Source: Phoronis australis (lineage: Eukaryota; Phoronida; Phoronidae). Taken from it: 64,000 nucleotides of DNA. The position numbers and the translations under genes are program-made. Below are positions 40,101 through 52,100 of this stretch, one piece after another; positions within the stretch are counted from its first letter, which is position 1, and each line of letters begins with the position of its first letter. The DNA lies in assembly GCA_002633005.1 (NCBI GenBank), contig NMRA01000499.1, positions 60,001-124,000 on the forward strand, read 5' to 3'. The notes under the pieces are model-generated. The model was not told the origin of the DNA. It ran no database searches and worked only from the letters and a program-made list of their open reading frames with translations.

Positions 40101-43100
40101 CTTCTTCCCACCTACGACGACGAGTACGAATATCCAGAAAGCTGCCTTGACTGTGAAGTTCCTGAGGATGAGCCCTACACCACTGAGCTTTTCGACACGT
40201 CACTCTACGAAGATACCAAACTGATTGGCAATTTAACACTTAACAATTTCACCAAGGAGCGCTTCCTAAGAATCGACGAAAACCTCGTTGAGTGCGTCGG
40301 GAACCTAATAGAGGAAGGCGATCTCAATATCCTGGTGACAGATGGATACAGAAATAAGCTGGACAACGAAGAGAATGAAGAAACGAAACACGAGGAAGAG
40401 ATGTTACGTCACCAGTCTGGTCAGGCTGTAATTGTCAAAATGGCCACGGAAACGACAGGTGAAACTGAACTGATATCAATTGGGAAGGTTAGTTTATTTT
40501 AAACCTACTGATTTTTACGATTTTCATGAAAAAACTTTTTTCGTTTCCCAGTGGCGACGCTTGATCCTCAGCAGCATTAGGTTCGGATTACCACCGAGTT
40601 CCTTCTAAATCGACATGCAAACCTCTTCATGTTAAACTATTCTGAAGTTCACTCCATTCCTCAAACAGTCGGGAAGATAGGCATCAATACGATAGCTGCT
40701 GCGTCTTCGACACTTGGATAATACTAGTATAATTAGATATTATAACTTTAAATTGACTTCGACTTTGACTTAAACTTGCCTGTCAGTTCAAAGCCGGTCA
40801 CCGGGTCCTGGCTACTTCAGCATAAACCGAAAGATTCTTTGTCAAAACAAACCAGCACTATTCAACTAACTTATGGTACAAAGTCATGACCAACCCTCAT
40901 TTTCTCCATTTATTCGCTGTCTCAAGAGACATGCATTTTACTGTCGAGTCCACATGGAGTGAAAGTCATAAATTGTCCTGTTTACACTTTGCACTAGCCT
41001 TTTTATTTGATTACCAAAACGCATTTTAGTGGTAAATTTGTATACTTATCCCATGTATGTGAAAATATGGATGTTGTATACGTCAGGTTATTTACTGTGA
41101 AATACGGGAAAGTAGAGCCAATGTGTATTCAACGTTAGAAGCCGTATACAACGGTAGAAGTTGTATTTCCCGGATAGATTGTTTCTAAGTTTCCAATAAA
41201 CTTTTAATATTTTTGAATGGTTCAGTGCTTTAACTAGTATATTTCATAAACTGAAAATTCTTATCAATTTATTATGAAATAAATCTTTACTGATTATTCA
41301 ACACTTTCACAGCAGGATAGTCTTGTCGCTTAACCGGCTTGATACCGTATATAACAAGCCAGAGCACACGGCAACAAGGTTTTGCGGTGATGGTGCAAAT
41401 AAGTGCATATACATGGGATAAATACGTTATCCCGCATACATAGAAATACTACTGCGATATCCTATCTCGAATTCATTTCATCTGGGAATGTCTCGTTGGG
41501 ACATTCCCAGGTGAACTGAATTTTCGATAAGATATGGCAATAGTATTGCTATGTATGTGGGATAACCTATATTTATCTTAGTGTTGAGAACTGTGCACAG
41601 ATACATTTTCGCTGATGGCAAATCGCCTTGTTTGCACTGGGCTGAGTTTGGCAATGTCTAGCTTATGACTTTTACTAATGGTTCTTTTTACACCTGGTCC
41701 CGGAGTCTATTTGTTACTCGAAATCTAACTCGAAAATACTGTTGACACCCTCGAGATAATTAGCTATAATTCTTTGTTGTAGTATGTTAAGTATTAAACC
41801 AATAAGTGCTTTATCCAAGTTCGCACTTGATGCCCCCCACTAGATTTGAACTACGACCTTGATTGAAAACTAGCAATTTCAAGTAAAAACTCGAGAATTT
41901 GTGTTCACTGGCAGACTTGAATTCATAGTTTTAATGATAGGGTCACCAAGTGCAAAATAGAATTACACAGTCTCGCGTGATTACACTCCAGCAACCGACA
42001 CTTACCTATAAACATGATGCTATCTGTTATTCAGAGTCGTCGTCAGCTAGAGTCCATCTTCATTGTGGGTTTCGACCTTGTCCTAGAACCCTCTCGGATG
42101 ATAGGTTTCTGAACGCTAATCATACCTCCAGCCGACGCCGGGGTTGCTATTTGTTTTCACGTTGTAACCACAGCCACATGGTTGCTTCCTCCGCTGCTCT
42201 TACTGTTGACTTAAACATATCAGCTCGCCTTCTTGGTGAAATGCCCATTGCATAACATCGTCATCCGCCACATGATGCTTGCAATAAACCCTCGGCAGCC
42301 AACTTTTACGAGAATCCAGAAGCACTTACAACCATTCGCTCTACATTCCTACGATAGCTCTTCGTACTTAAGAAGTTTCCTCTGGTAACCTCCGGCACCC
42401 TAGTCTCCCAGGATACAGTTGACTCAGTCAGAATCCCTACCACCTTGCTGTGTGACCACATCACTATGTCTAGTTTCAACTGGGTAACTACTCGGAAATG
42501 TGACCACATCCACCACAATCTTCCAGTAAGTCATGCCTAGAACACCAGAGTCACATTTCCTCATGGATCTTTCGCTTTTGTAGATTTGGATGAATACCTT
42601 GCCTGAGTGAGTCGCTTTCTTCCTTCTCTATAGATCTAAAACATGGAAAATCACTTCAGAATCTTGTCATGGCACAAGATGTACTTCCCTGAAGCGAGCG
42701 CTTCTTTGCAGTTGGATAAAACGCGTTCCAATGTACAACGCTTGTCACAGCCCCTGCAGCTATCATCCTCAGTCATGCTCCAAATTCGAAGATTGACTGG
42801 AGTTGGAAGAGTGTCGTATACGAAACCAAGTAGAAAACCCAGTCTGAATTCATCTGGAAACAGAAGGTCTTTACCAATTATCCTTCTATTATAACTCCTT
42901 CCCATGATATCCATGCACCCTGTTTGTTCATTCCAACCGCTTCAGCGTAGGCCTATATTCTCTCATTCTCCTGGGATCTACCTTCGTCCAGTACCATTTT
43001 GCGTTTCTCTTTCCCAGTTGACGACTTCCACCTATCCGCTGGAACCATTCCCAATCCCTGTCTTCCATTATGGCAGACTCTACCCACAATGCCTTTGTGT

Positions 43101-46100
43101 CTTAACCTACTCTCTGTTTCATCTACTGCTTCTGCAGCCTTCCACATCCTTCCAAAATCTACCGACGTAAGTCGCTCTTTCTAAGCATCGCATCTTTCGA
43201 GATCCGCATAGTCAATAATGTTCGGCACTTTACTATCTTAACTCTTCTACTATCGATGTTACTTGTGGCGAAACTGCACCACCTTTGATGTATAAGCCGA
43301 GTCTTGCAAAGCTTGGAGAGACCCCCAAACACTTCCTTGATACATTTTGAGTTCGTACTAAAATAGAATAGCAATGTTAGAAATAATTTCAAGTTCGACT
43401 TGTAGTAAAGAAGTTACACCCCATCATCTAAGTACGATCACTATGCGTGTGCAATGACGTTGCCTGCTGCACTTATGCCTATTGAAGCAATGGCTTCCCC
43501 AGGGAAATGGAAAATTTACGCTTTATCTGAACCAATTTATTCGTCATTTTAACATTTGGGTACAATAGTTTATTTCGGAGGGGCAACAGGTGATTTTGCG
43601 TCTGTCCGCCCTCTGTTTCATGTGTATACCCAGACTATTTCCAAACCTAGTTAAATTTCTTCATCGAAGGTACTTTCACATTGTTGTGAAATCAGATTCA
43701 ATAATTCAGGGCTCTGTGGGCCTATGGAGGCTGACGTTCCCTGTTGTTGTTCGTATCTGTGTTAAATTGTTGTCTTTTAACTTTTAAATCACATTCAATT
43801 TATCTCAACGTCTGCAAACAACCTACCACGTCTCTAAGTAAGTGACCATCTTATATACTACAATGCCTCTAGAGACCAATGACGAACCTATTCTCCCGAT
43901 CTATGATTCGTCATTTCAATTATTTCTTGCAAAGTACCTCGTTCATTAAAAATATTTATCGATACAGTTTTTGTAGCAAACCCAATAAACCATTGGCCCA
44001 TTGATTTGGGCTGCCGACTAGTTATTCACATTGAATGAGTGATTGAAATCAACAATAAAAGTGTTTCGAACTTCTTAAAGGACACAGTCGTTTTAATGGC
44101 AATAAAAACTGGGCTTATTTCAGATAGAGTTAACTTCTTGAAGTTATTAGCTTTCACCAGAACTATAAAATAGAAAAATCTGCTGTGTTATGTGAAAGCC
44201 TGATAACTATAACTGCTAACGTATGCAGTTTTTGGGGTTAAAATTATTACGAGAGTACGGACCTGGATGTTAATTTACGTGCCAGTCAAAATGAGCTTCC
44301 GAGTAAACCTGTACCTGGCTGCTACATCGCCCCAACAGTTAGCGCAATCGAGGGTCACTGGCCTTGCAGATCTTTGCGAAAACAAAAGAAAAACATCACC
44401 TAAGAAAATCAAAGTATTTCTAATGAAAACCCTCTGAACAGTGTGAAGAAAAGTCATGTAATTTCAGTACGTTTTATTAATGCTTCATTGACGCTAATTA
44501 TGTGTCATTAAAGGGATATTCTCAGCGAGAAAAATAATTTATCAGAAATTATAAGTAACTAGCTTTGAAATACAAGCCGTATGTCCTACCTCTAAGCCAA
44601 AACCCCACTCGTTAAATAGCGGAATATTTTAAGCTTGCTTAAATGGTAAAGGAATCGGCCTTGATTTCAGGGAACGTCTGGCAGACATCGGCAAAAATTA
44701 GACTTGTGATAAAATCACTAAACACGACAGATTTTTGTAGATAGCTCTAGTCAAGGCTTGTGCAGTAATCCCCAAAATGCGTTTTCAACAGTAATGTCCC
44801 TTTAAAGAGTTACTTTGTAAAGAACAGTGTTTATTTCCAGGGCGTCATTAACATCTGTGGTAACCAAATCGATCCTCAACAGCGTATGCTGGGAATTGGC
44901 GTCCATGAAGACGAGTTGTATTTCGACTTCCGCCCCAAACCATGGACCGCGCCTTCGTCGGTGCAGGCCAAAATGTGGACTCACGATGGGGGCAGCGAAA
45001 ATGTCGTCACTGAGCTAAAACAGTTCTTAAAGGCTGTCCAAGGTAAAAATTTCATTAGAGTAAATCCGGAGAGACACTCTCATTCATTTTGTATTGGGCT
45101 ATGTCTTAGCGAAATCAGCCATCTCCTGTATTTAATCAAATTCCTAAGGAATAATTTGCCCCAAATAACAATTACACAACTTCCAAATTTCTGGAAAGAA
45201 CGGTAAAGTTATATTTTGCTTGTGACAACTGAGGAACAGTACTGAAATAATGTGTGCCTTCATAGTTCGAATCTTTAGTTATACAGTACACGCCTTGTTC
45301 AAAATCCTATTCGGTTTCTTAAGCTAGCAAAGATTACTCGCGTCGGATTTCTTCTAGGTATTTGGTAGTTTGATGAAGCCGTATGTCGTAGTTTTCGTGC
45401 CCTGCAACTATTCGGTCATCTTCGTATGTCGAAGCGTTCGTGCCCTGCAACTACTCGGTCATCGTATGTCAGTGGCAGATCTACGATTTCAGTAAGGGGG
45501 AGTTTAGGATTCGAGAGAATCCGAGGCGCGTAGCGCCGAGGAGAAGGAAGGTCGCGAGAGGGTTTCCTTCCTTCCGTGTAAGGTTTTTTGGGATTTTTAG
45601 TAGCTAATTTCGTTTTTCTGGTGATTTTTTTTTCCAGTTTTTATTTTTGATCCTGTCCCGAGGGGGGGTTTAAACCCCCTGAACCCCCCTGTAGATCCGC
45701 CTCTGTATGTCGTAGTGTTTGTGCCCTGCAACTACTCGGTCATCTTCGTGTGTTGTAGTGTTTGTGCCCTGCAACTACTCGGTCATCTTCGTGTGTTGTA
45801 GTTTTCCTGCCCTGCAACTATTCGGTCATCTTCGTATGTCGAAGCGTTCGTGCCCTGCAACTACTCGGTCATCGTATGTCAGTGGCAGATCTACGATTTC
45901 AGTAAGGGGGAGTTTAGGATTCGAGAGAATCCGAGGCGCGTAGCGCCGAGGAGAAGGAAGGTCGCGAGAGGGTTTCCTTCCTTCCGTGTAAGGTTTTTTG
46001 GGATTTTTAGTAGCTAATTTCGTTTTTCTGGTGATTTTTTTTTCCAGTTTTTATTTTTGATCCTGTCCCGAGGGGGGGTTTAAACCCCCTGAACCCCCCT

Positions 46101-49100
46101 GTAGATCCGCCTCTGTATGTCGTAGTGTTTGTGCCCTGCAACTACTCGGTCATCTTCGTGTGTTGTAGTGTTTGTGCCCTGCAACTACTCGGTCATCTTC
46201 GTGTGTTGTAGTTTTCCTGCCCTGCAACTATTCGGTCATCTTCGTATGTCGAAGCGTTCGTGCCCTGCAACTACTCGGTCATCGTATGTCAGTGGCAGAT
46301 CTACGATTTCAGTAAGGGGGAGTTTAGGATTCGAGAGAATCCGAGGCGCGTAGCGCCGAGGAGAAGGAAGGTCGCGAGAGGGTTTCCTTCCTTCCGTGTA
46401 AGGTTTTTTGGGATTTTTAGTAGCTAATTTCGTTTTTCTGGTGATTTTTTTTTCCAGTTTTTATTTTTGATCCTGTCCCGAGGGGGGGTTTAAACCCCCT
46501 GAACCCCCCTGTAGATCCGCCTCTGTATGTCGTAGTGTTTGTGCCCTGCAACTACTCGGTCATCTTCGTGTGTTGTAGTGTTTGTGCCCTGCAACTACTC
46601 GGTCATCTTCGTGTGTTGTAGTGTTTGTGCCCTGCAACTGCTCGGTCATCTTCGTGTGGAAAATTAAAGCTGCATTTCACTTCCTTAAGCTTTCTAAACA
46701 CGAAAAATAAAGTTTGCATAGTACTCTCATGAAATCGGTCTCACCTAGGATCCAACACATTCGGAACCTAGGTCTTCTTACCGTGATCTATCGGAACCTA
46801 GGTCTTCTTACCGTGATCTATCGGAACCTAGGTCTTCTTACCGTGATCTATCGGAACCTAGGTCTTCTTACCGTGATCTATATGGAACCTAGGTCTTCTT
46901 ACCGTGATCTATCGGAACCTAGGTCTTCTTACCGTGATCTATCGGAACCTAGGTCTTCTTACCGTGATCTATCGGAACCTAGGTCTTCTTACCGTGATCT
47001 ATCGGAACCTAGGTCCATTTACCGTGATCTATTGGAACCTAGGTCTTCTTACCGTGATCTATCGGAACCTAGGTCTTCTTACCGTGATCTAGGATTCAGA
47101 ATGGTGGATCCTACCGGTGATAGGATTCTATCTCCGTTACCAACCACGACACTTAAATCATTTTAGCGACTGAAGAAAACGTGTCATAGTATGGCATTGC
47201 GTGGCTAATCCAGAAAAATAACACATGCACGCATCGCCTGTCACTAGAGTTTCTCGCTCATTTGACAACAATTCAAGACTGGGTGAGCGTGGTCATGTTT
47301 TTAAACCCAATTAAGAATTTAGCAGTGACAGCTAAACAGCCACTAATTCCCCTTTAATAGACTTCACAGGCAACAGAACGACTATTGGCGTCGTACAAAG
47401 AGAACTTAGATGTGAAGAATGGTACACATGGACATGTATTCGACAACGCAAATCTATTTCAGTTATGGTACACTGGCTTGCCGAGTCTCATGTTTGGTTC
47501 ATTTAAATTAGCGTTCAACAATGACAAGATAATTTTAAAAAGCAGATAGAAAAACTGTGAGCCTGTAGTTATTTCCCCTGCATTTCTAGTGATACTAGCT
47601 TCACTGTATGCCTTATGAGCTAACAACTAACTCGATTTACATTCACGTTTCAGGTGGACCTCCAATCTCGGCTCTTGATGTCGCCACAGCGTGTAAATTC
47701 AAGCTTGGAGAACTGAATTACTATTTTAACTTTAAAACAGATGCTGGGTTGTAAGTTCCAGCTCCTGCGGTGTTTAAGATTAATCATTATAGGTGCATGT
47801 AGGTCCTGCCAACGACGAAAGTATCAAAACATGCCAACTAAAATTAACTGTAATTTATCATTCTTGTGGACCTGAAACGAACTGTACGCTCACAATGTGT
47901 TATCAATTTATTTGGAAGAGTAGAGCTACTGAGGAATCGTAAATAATTATTCTTGGAATTTTGTGGGTGAAGAATTGTGGAAAATCTAATTCAACAGTGG
48001 TCAAATGCAAAAATCATCTGAGCGTTTAGGGATAAAAAAAATCAAATTTTTATTAGCTGCAACTTCTAAAATGTTTTATGCGCACAATCTCAGGCCAATG
48101 ATACATCGACATTTGTGACGGTGGGCGACAGATTTTTCTGTCACATCAACGAGGAAAAGATGAAGGTTGCGCAACTCATGATGTCAGACCTGTCCGTATT
48201 GAAGCTCACACCCGTGTTAAAGTAGAAATAGCGGACTTAAGGGAAATCTATCCATTTCATTCGCAACACAAATAGGGTATTTTAATACTGAAACCTGAAG
48301 CAAGCTGTCCAAAGTCGATCACGTGATCGATTTTGGGCGAAGTAAAATATAGCTGGTGATTTTTGAGGTAATCACAAACCAGCTCGTGTTCATCACGGAA
48401 CGAATTGCAAAAATATTTAGCCACGGTTATGTTACAAATTATCAGAAGTTCAGTGGGATTCACAACAATTTTACGGAATTGTGTTGTAGGGTTTTCTGAG
48501 CCAAGCGATCCGTCGTTCGGTCGACTAAAACCACATTTGCAGGCTCTCAGCCGCTTCCGGATTGGAGCACGGAATCGAGTTTCGAGCTTCACCTTACATT
48601 CTGACACTAATTTCACTTGACAGTCTGACCTTTCGCGACAAAACATTGAATACAATTGTTCAGAGCTGAAACGATACTGGTGACAACTGATCCATTTAGT
48701 AGAGTGCGAAAAAAAAACAATAGGCTTGCTCCCTGTTGGAAAGCTTTGGAAAGAGATTTGACCTGATAGACTGGCTTCAGGTAGACAGACCATGCGTCTT
48801 GGCGGCAGGATGCAGGTAAACAGGCCGTGCGTCTTGGCGGCAGGATGCAGGTTAACAGACCATGCGTCTTGGCGGCAGGATGCAGGTAAACATACCATGC
48901 GTCTTGGCGGCAGGATGCAGGTAAACAGACCACGCGTCTTGGTGGCAGGATGCAGGTAAACAGACCATGCGTCTTGGTGACAGGATGCAGGTGAACAGAC
49001 CATGCGTCTTGGCGGCAGGATGCACGTAAAATAGTATATTTGGTGAAATAGGGTTACATGTGACCTGTGATAAATTCAAAACTGAAGTTTGATTTCAGTC

Positions 49101-52100
49101 ATACCTAACGGGGGACTTTTCAGTTTAGACTAATGAGGCCACGAAAATGACCGATTGATCGCTACTCAGATTTTGTGGACAGAAATTCAATTAACGGTAC
49201 TACGGAATTGCTTCTCCTGTAAAATAAAAATAGTTAATGAGAACACAACAGAATTTGGTAAAAATTACCAAACAAGCCTAAGTGAGTCATGTCTAGACCA
49301 GATGATTGTTAATGCTGACAATGTGAACAGTGATGACAATGGCTGACAAATCTGGACTCAAGACTAAGTGCACAATCTCGATGTAAACTCCAATGTTTGC
49401 ACTTTACTTTCAGTTTGGCCGACCGCGATTGCGAGAAGACGGCTTACTCCTCTGAATTTTGCAAGAAGACGCAATCTTACCGGAAGCAACAGATGTTGAG
49501 GGTGGAAGATATGTTAAGAAGGAAAGCTCAGCTCACTACCAGCCATCGAGACTACGCAAGAGTGAAAAAGGCACTGATGGCATGCCTCGTTGATAATTGC
49601 ANCCACAGCGTGTAAATTTAAGCTTGGAGAACTGAATTACTATTTCAACTTTAAAACAGATGCTGGGTTGTAAGTTCTAACTCCTGCGGTGTTTAAGATT
49701 AATCATTATAGGTGCATGTAGGCCCTGCCAACTACCAAAGTATCAAAACATACCAACTAAAATTAACTGTCATTTATTATTCTAGTGGACCTGAAACGAA
49801 CTGTACGCTCACAATGAGCGTGTTATCAATTTATATGGAAGGGTAGAGCTCCTGAGGAATCGTAAATAATCATTCTTGGAATTCTGTGGGTGAAGAATTG
49901 TGGAAAATCTAATTCAACGGTGGTCAAATGCAAAAATCATCTGAGCTTTTAGGGATAAAGAAATCAAATTTTTATTAGCTGCAACGTCTAAAACGTTTTA
50001 TGCGCACAATCTCTGGCCAATGATACATCGACTTTTGTGGCGGTGGGCGACAGATTTTCTCAAAGTACTTCTCTGTCACATCAACGAGGAAAAGGTGAAG
50101 GTTGCGGAACTCATGATGTCAGACCCGTCCGTATTGAAGCTCACACCAGTGTTAAAGTAGAAATAGCGGACCTAAGGGAAATCTATCCATGTCATTCGCA
50201 ACACAAATAGGGTATTTTAACACTGAAACATGAACCAAGCTGTCCAAAGCAGATCACGTGATCGATTTTGGGCTAAGTAAAATATAGCTGGTGATTTTTG
50301 AGGGAAACACAAACCACCTCGTGTTCATCACAGAATAAAAATATTTAGCCACGGTTATGTTACAAATTATCAGAAGTTCAGTGGGATTCAAAACAATTTT
50401 ACGAAATTTTGTTGTAGGGTTTTCTGAGCCAAGCGATCCGTCATTCGGTCGACTAAAACCACATTTGCAGGCTCTCAGCCGCTTCCGGATTGGAGCAGGG
50501 AATCGAGTTTCGAGCTTCACCTTGCATTCTGACACTAATTTCACTTGACAGTCTGACCTTTCGCGACAAAACATTGAATACAATTGTTCAGAGCTGAAAC
50601 GATACTGGTGACAACTGATCCATTTAGTAGAGTGCGGATTGACAAAAAAACAATAGGCTTGCTCCCTGTTGGAAAGCTTTGGAAAGAGATTTGACCTGAT
50701 AGACTGGCTTCAGGTAGACAGACCATGCGTCTTGGCGGCAGGATGCAGGTAAACAGACCGTGCGTCTTGGCGGCAAGATGCAGGTAAACATACCATGCGT
50801 CTTGGCGGCAGGATGCAGGTAAACAGACCACGCGTCTTGGTGGCAGGATGCAGGTAGACAGACCATGCGTCTTGGTGACAGGATGCAGGTGAACAGACCA
50901 TGCGTCTTGGCGGCAGGATGCACGTAAAATAGTATATTTGGTGAAATAGGGTTACATGTGACCTGTGATAAATTCAAAACTGAAGTTTGATTTCAGTCAT
51001 ACCTAACGGGGGACTTTTCAGTTTAGACTAATGAGGCCACGAAAATGACCGATTGATCGCTACTCAGATTTTGTGGACAGAAATTCAATTAACGGTACTA
51101 CGGAATTGCTTCTCCTGTAAAATAAAAATAGTTAATGAGAACACAACAGAATTTGGTAAAAATTACCAAACAAGCCTAAGTGAGTCATGTCTAGACCAGA
51201 TGATTGTTAATGCTGACAATGTGAACAGTGATGACAATGGCTGACAAATCTGGACTCAAGACTAAGTGCACAATCTCGATGTAAACTCCAATGTTTGCAC
51301 TTTACTTTCAGTTTGGCCGACCGCGATTGCGAGAAGACGGCTTACTCCTCTGAATTTTGCAAGAAGACGCAATCTTACCGGAAGCAACAGATGTTGAGGG
51401 TGGAAGATATGTTAAGAAGGAAAGCTCAGCTCACTACCAGCCATCGAGACTACGCAAGAGTGAAAAAGGCACTGATGGCATGCCTCGTTGATAATTGCAA
51501 TGAATGCATCGAAGGTGGGATGCTGTATGATTTGCTAAATATATTAATTCTTTGCCTGCATTCCCCGTTGATAAAGTTAGTATCACGTGGCCTTAAATAC
51601 AAGTGTACTCTGTTAGCCAAATTTTGGCATTTTTCTGGTGCCCTACATAACGTGGATCCCTTGCAGGGATGGTGGTTTAGTATGCATGTGACACGTACAG
51701 GTATCAACAACTTTCGGTCGAATTCGTGTTCCTTGGTTGGTTTTCATGACGTTTGGCGAATAAGTTTCTACTATCCACACCGTTTTTTTTTTATATTTGA
51801 ACGTCTTTGGCGTATTCTGTGCCCTAGCTTTAACAGCTACTGTTGGAGTCTTTTTGGTGTTCTCCACTCTGACAAACCGCCCATTATAAAACTTGGCAAA
51901 CGTGTTCCTAATGACAAGAACAACTAACGCTGATTTTAGGATTTACTACTACTGTGCTCTAGTGGTAGTTTTACGTCCGCAGCTATACGTCATGTAGGCC
52001 TATCTCCAGAGCCCCCTGTGGGATCTTTGCGAAATTTGGCAAGAGCATATATATGGAGGTGGCAACGATGAACGAATTCTTTCCAACGAATCCGACTACC

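Larger units (their letters stand above)
47684..49601 (+). repeat. Left copy of a 1.9-kb direct duplication ending at a gap
   Basis: Repeats as 49603-51499 with scattered substitutions, small indels and one VNTR unit difference. It ends at the single N (49602) in the middle of exon 17. Confidence 0.9.

Noticed and set aside
46714-47166. 150-codon ORF with 10-residue repeats
   Set aside because: Product of the 30-bp minisatellite (unit divisible by 3). It lies inside intron 15 and a second frame is equally open.
48257-49003. 248-codon minus-strand ORF (and its copy near 50541-50977)
   Set aside because: Its N-terminal half is a read-through of the 35-bp VNTR; the rest is intron sequence also present in the duplicate with frame-changing differences. 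No domain or splice support.
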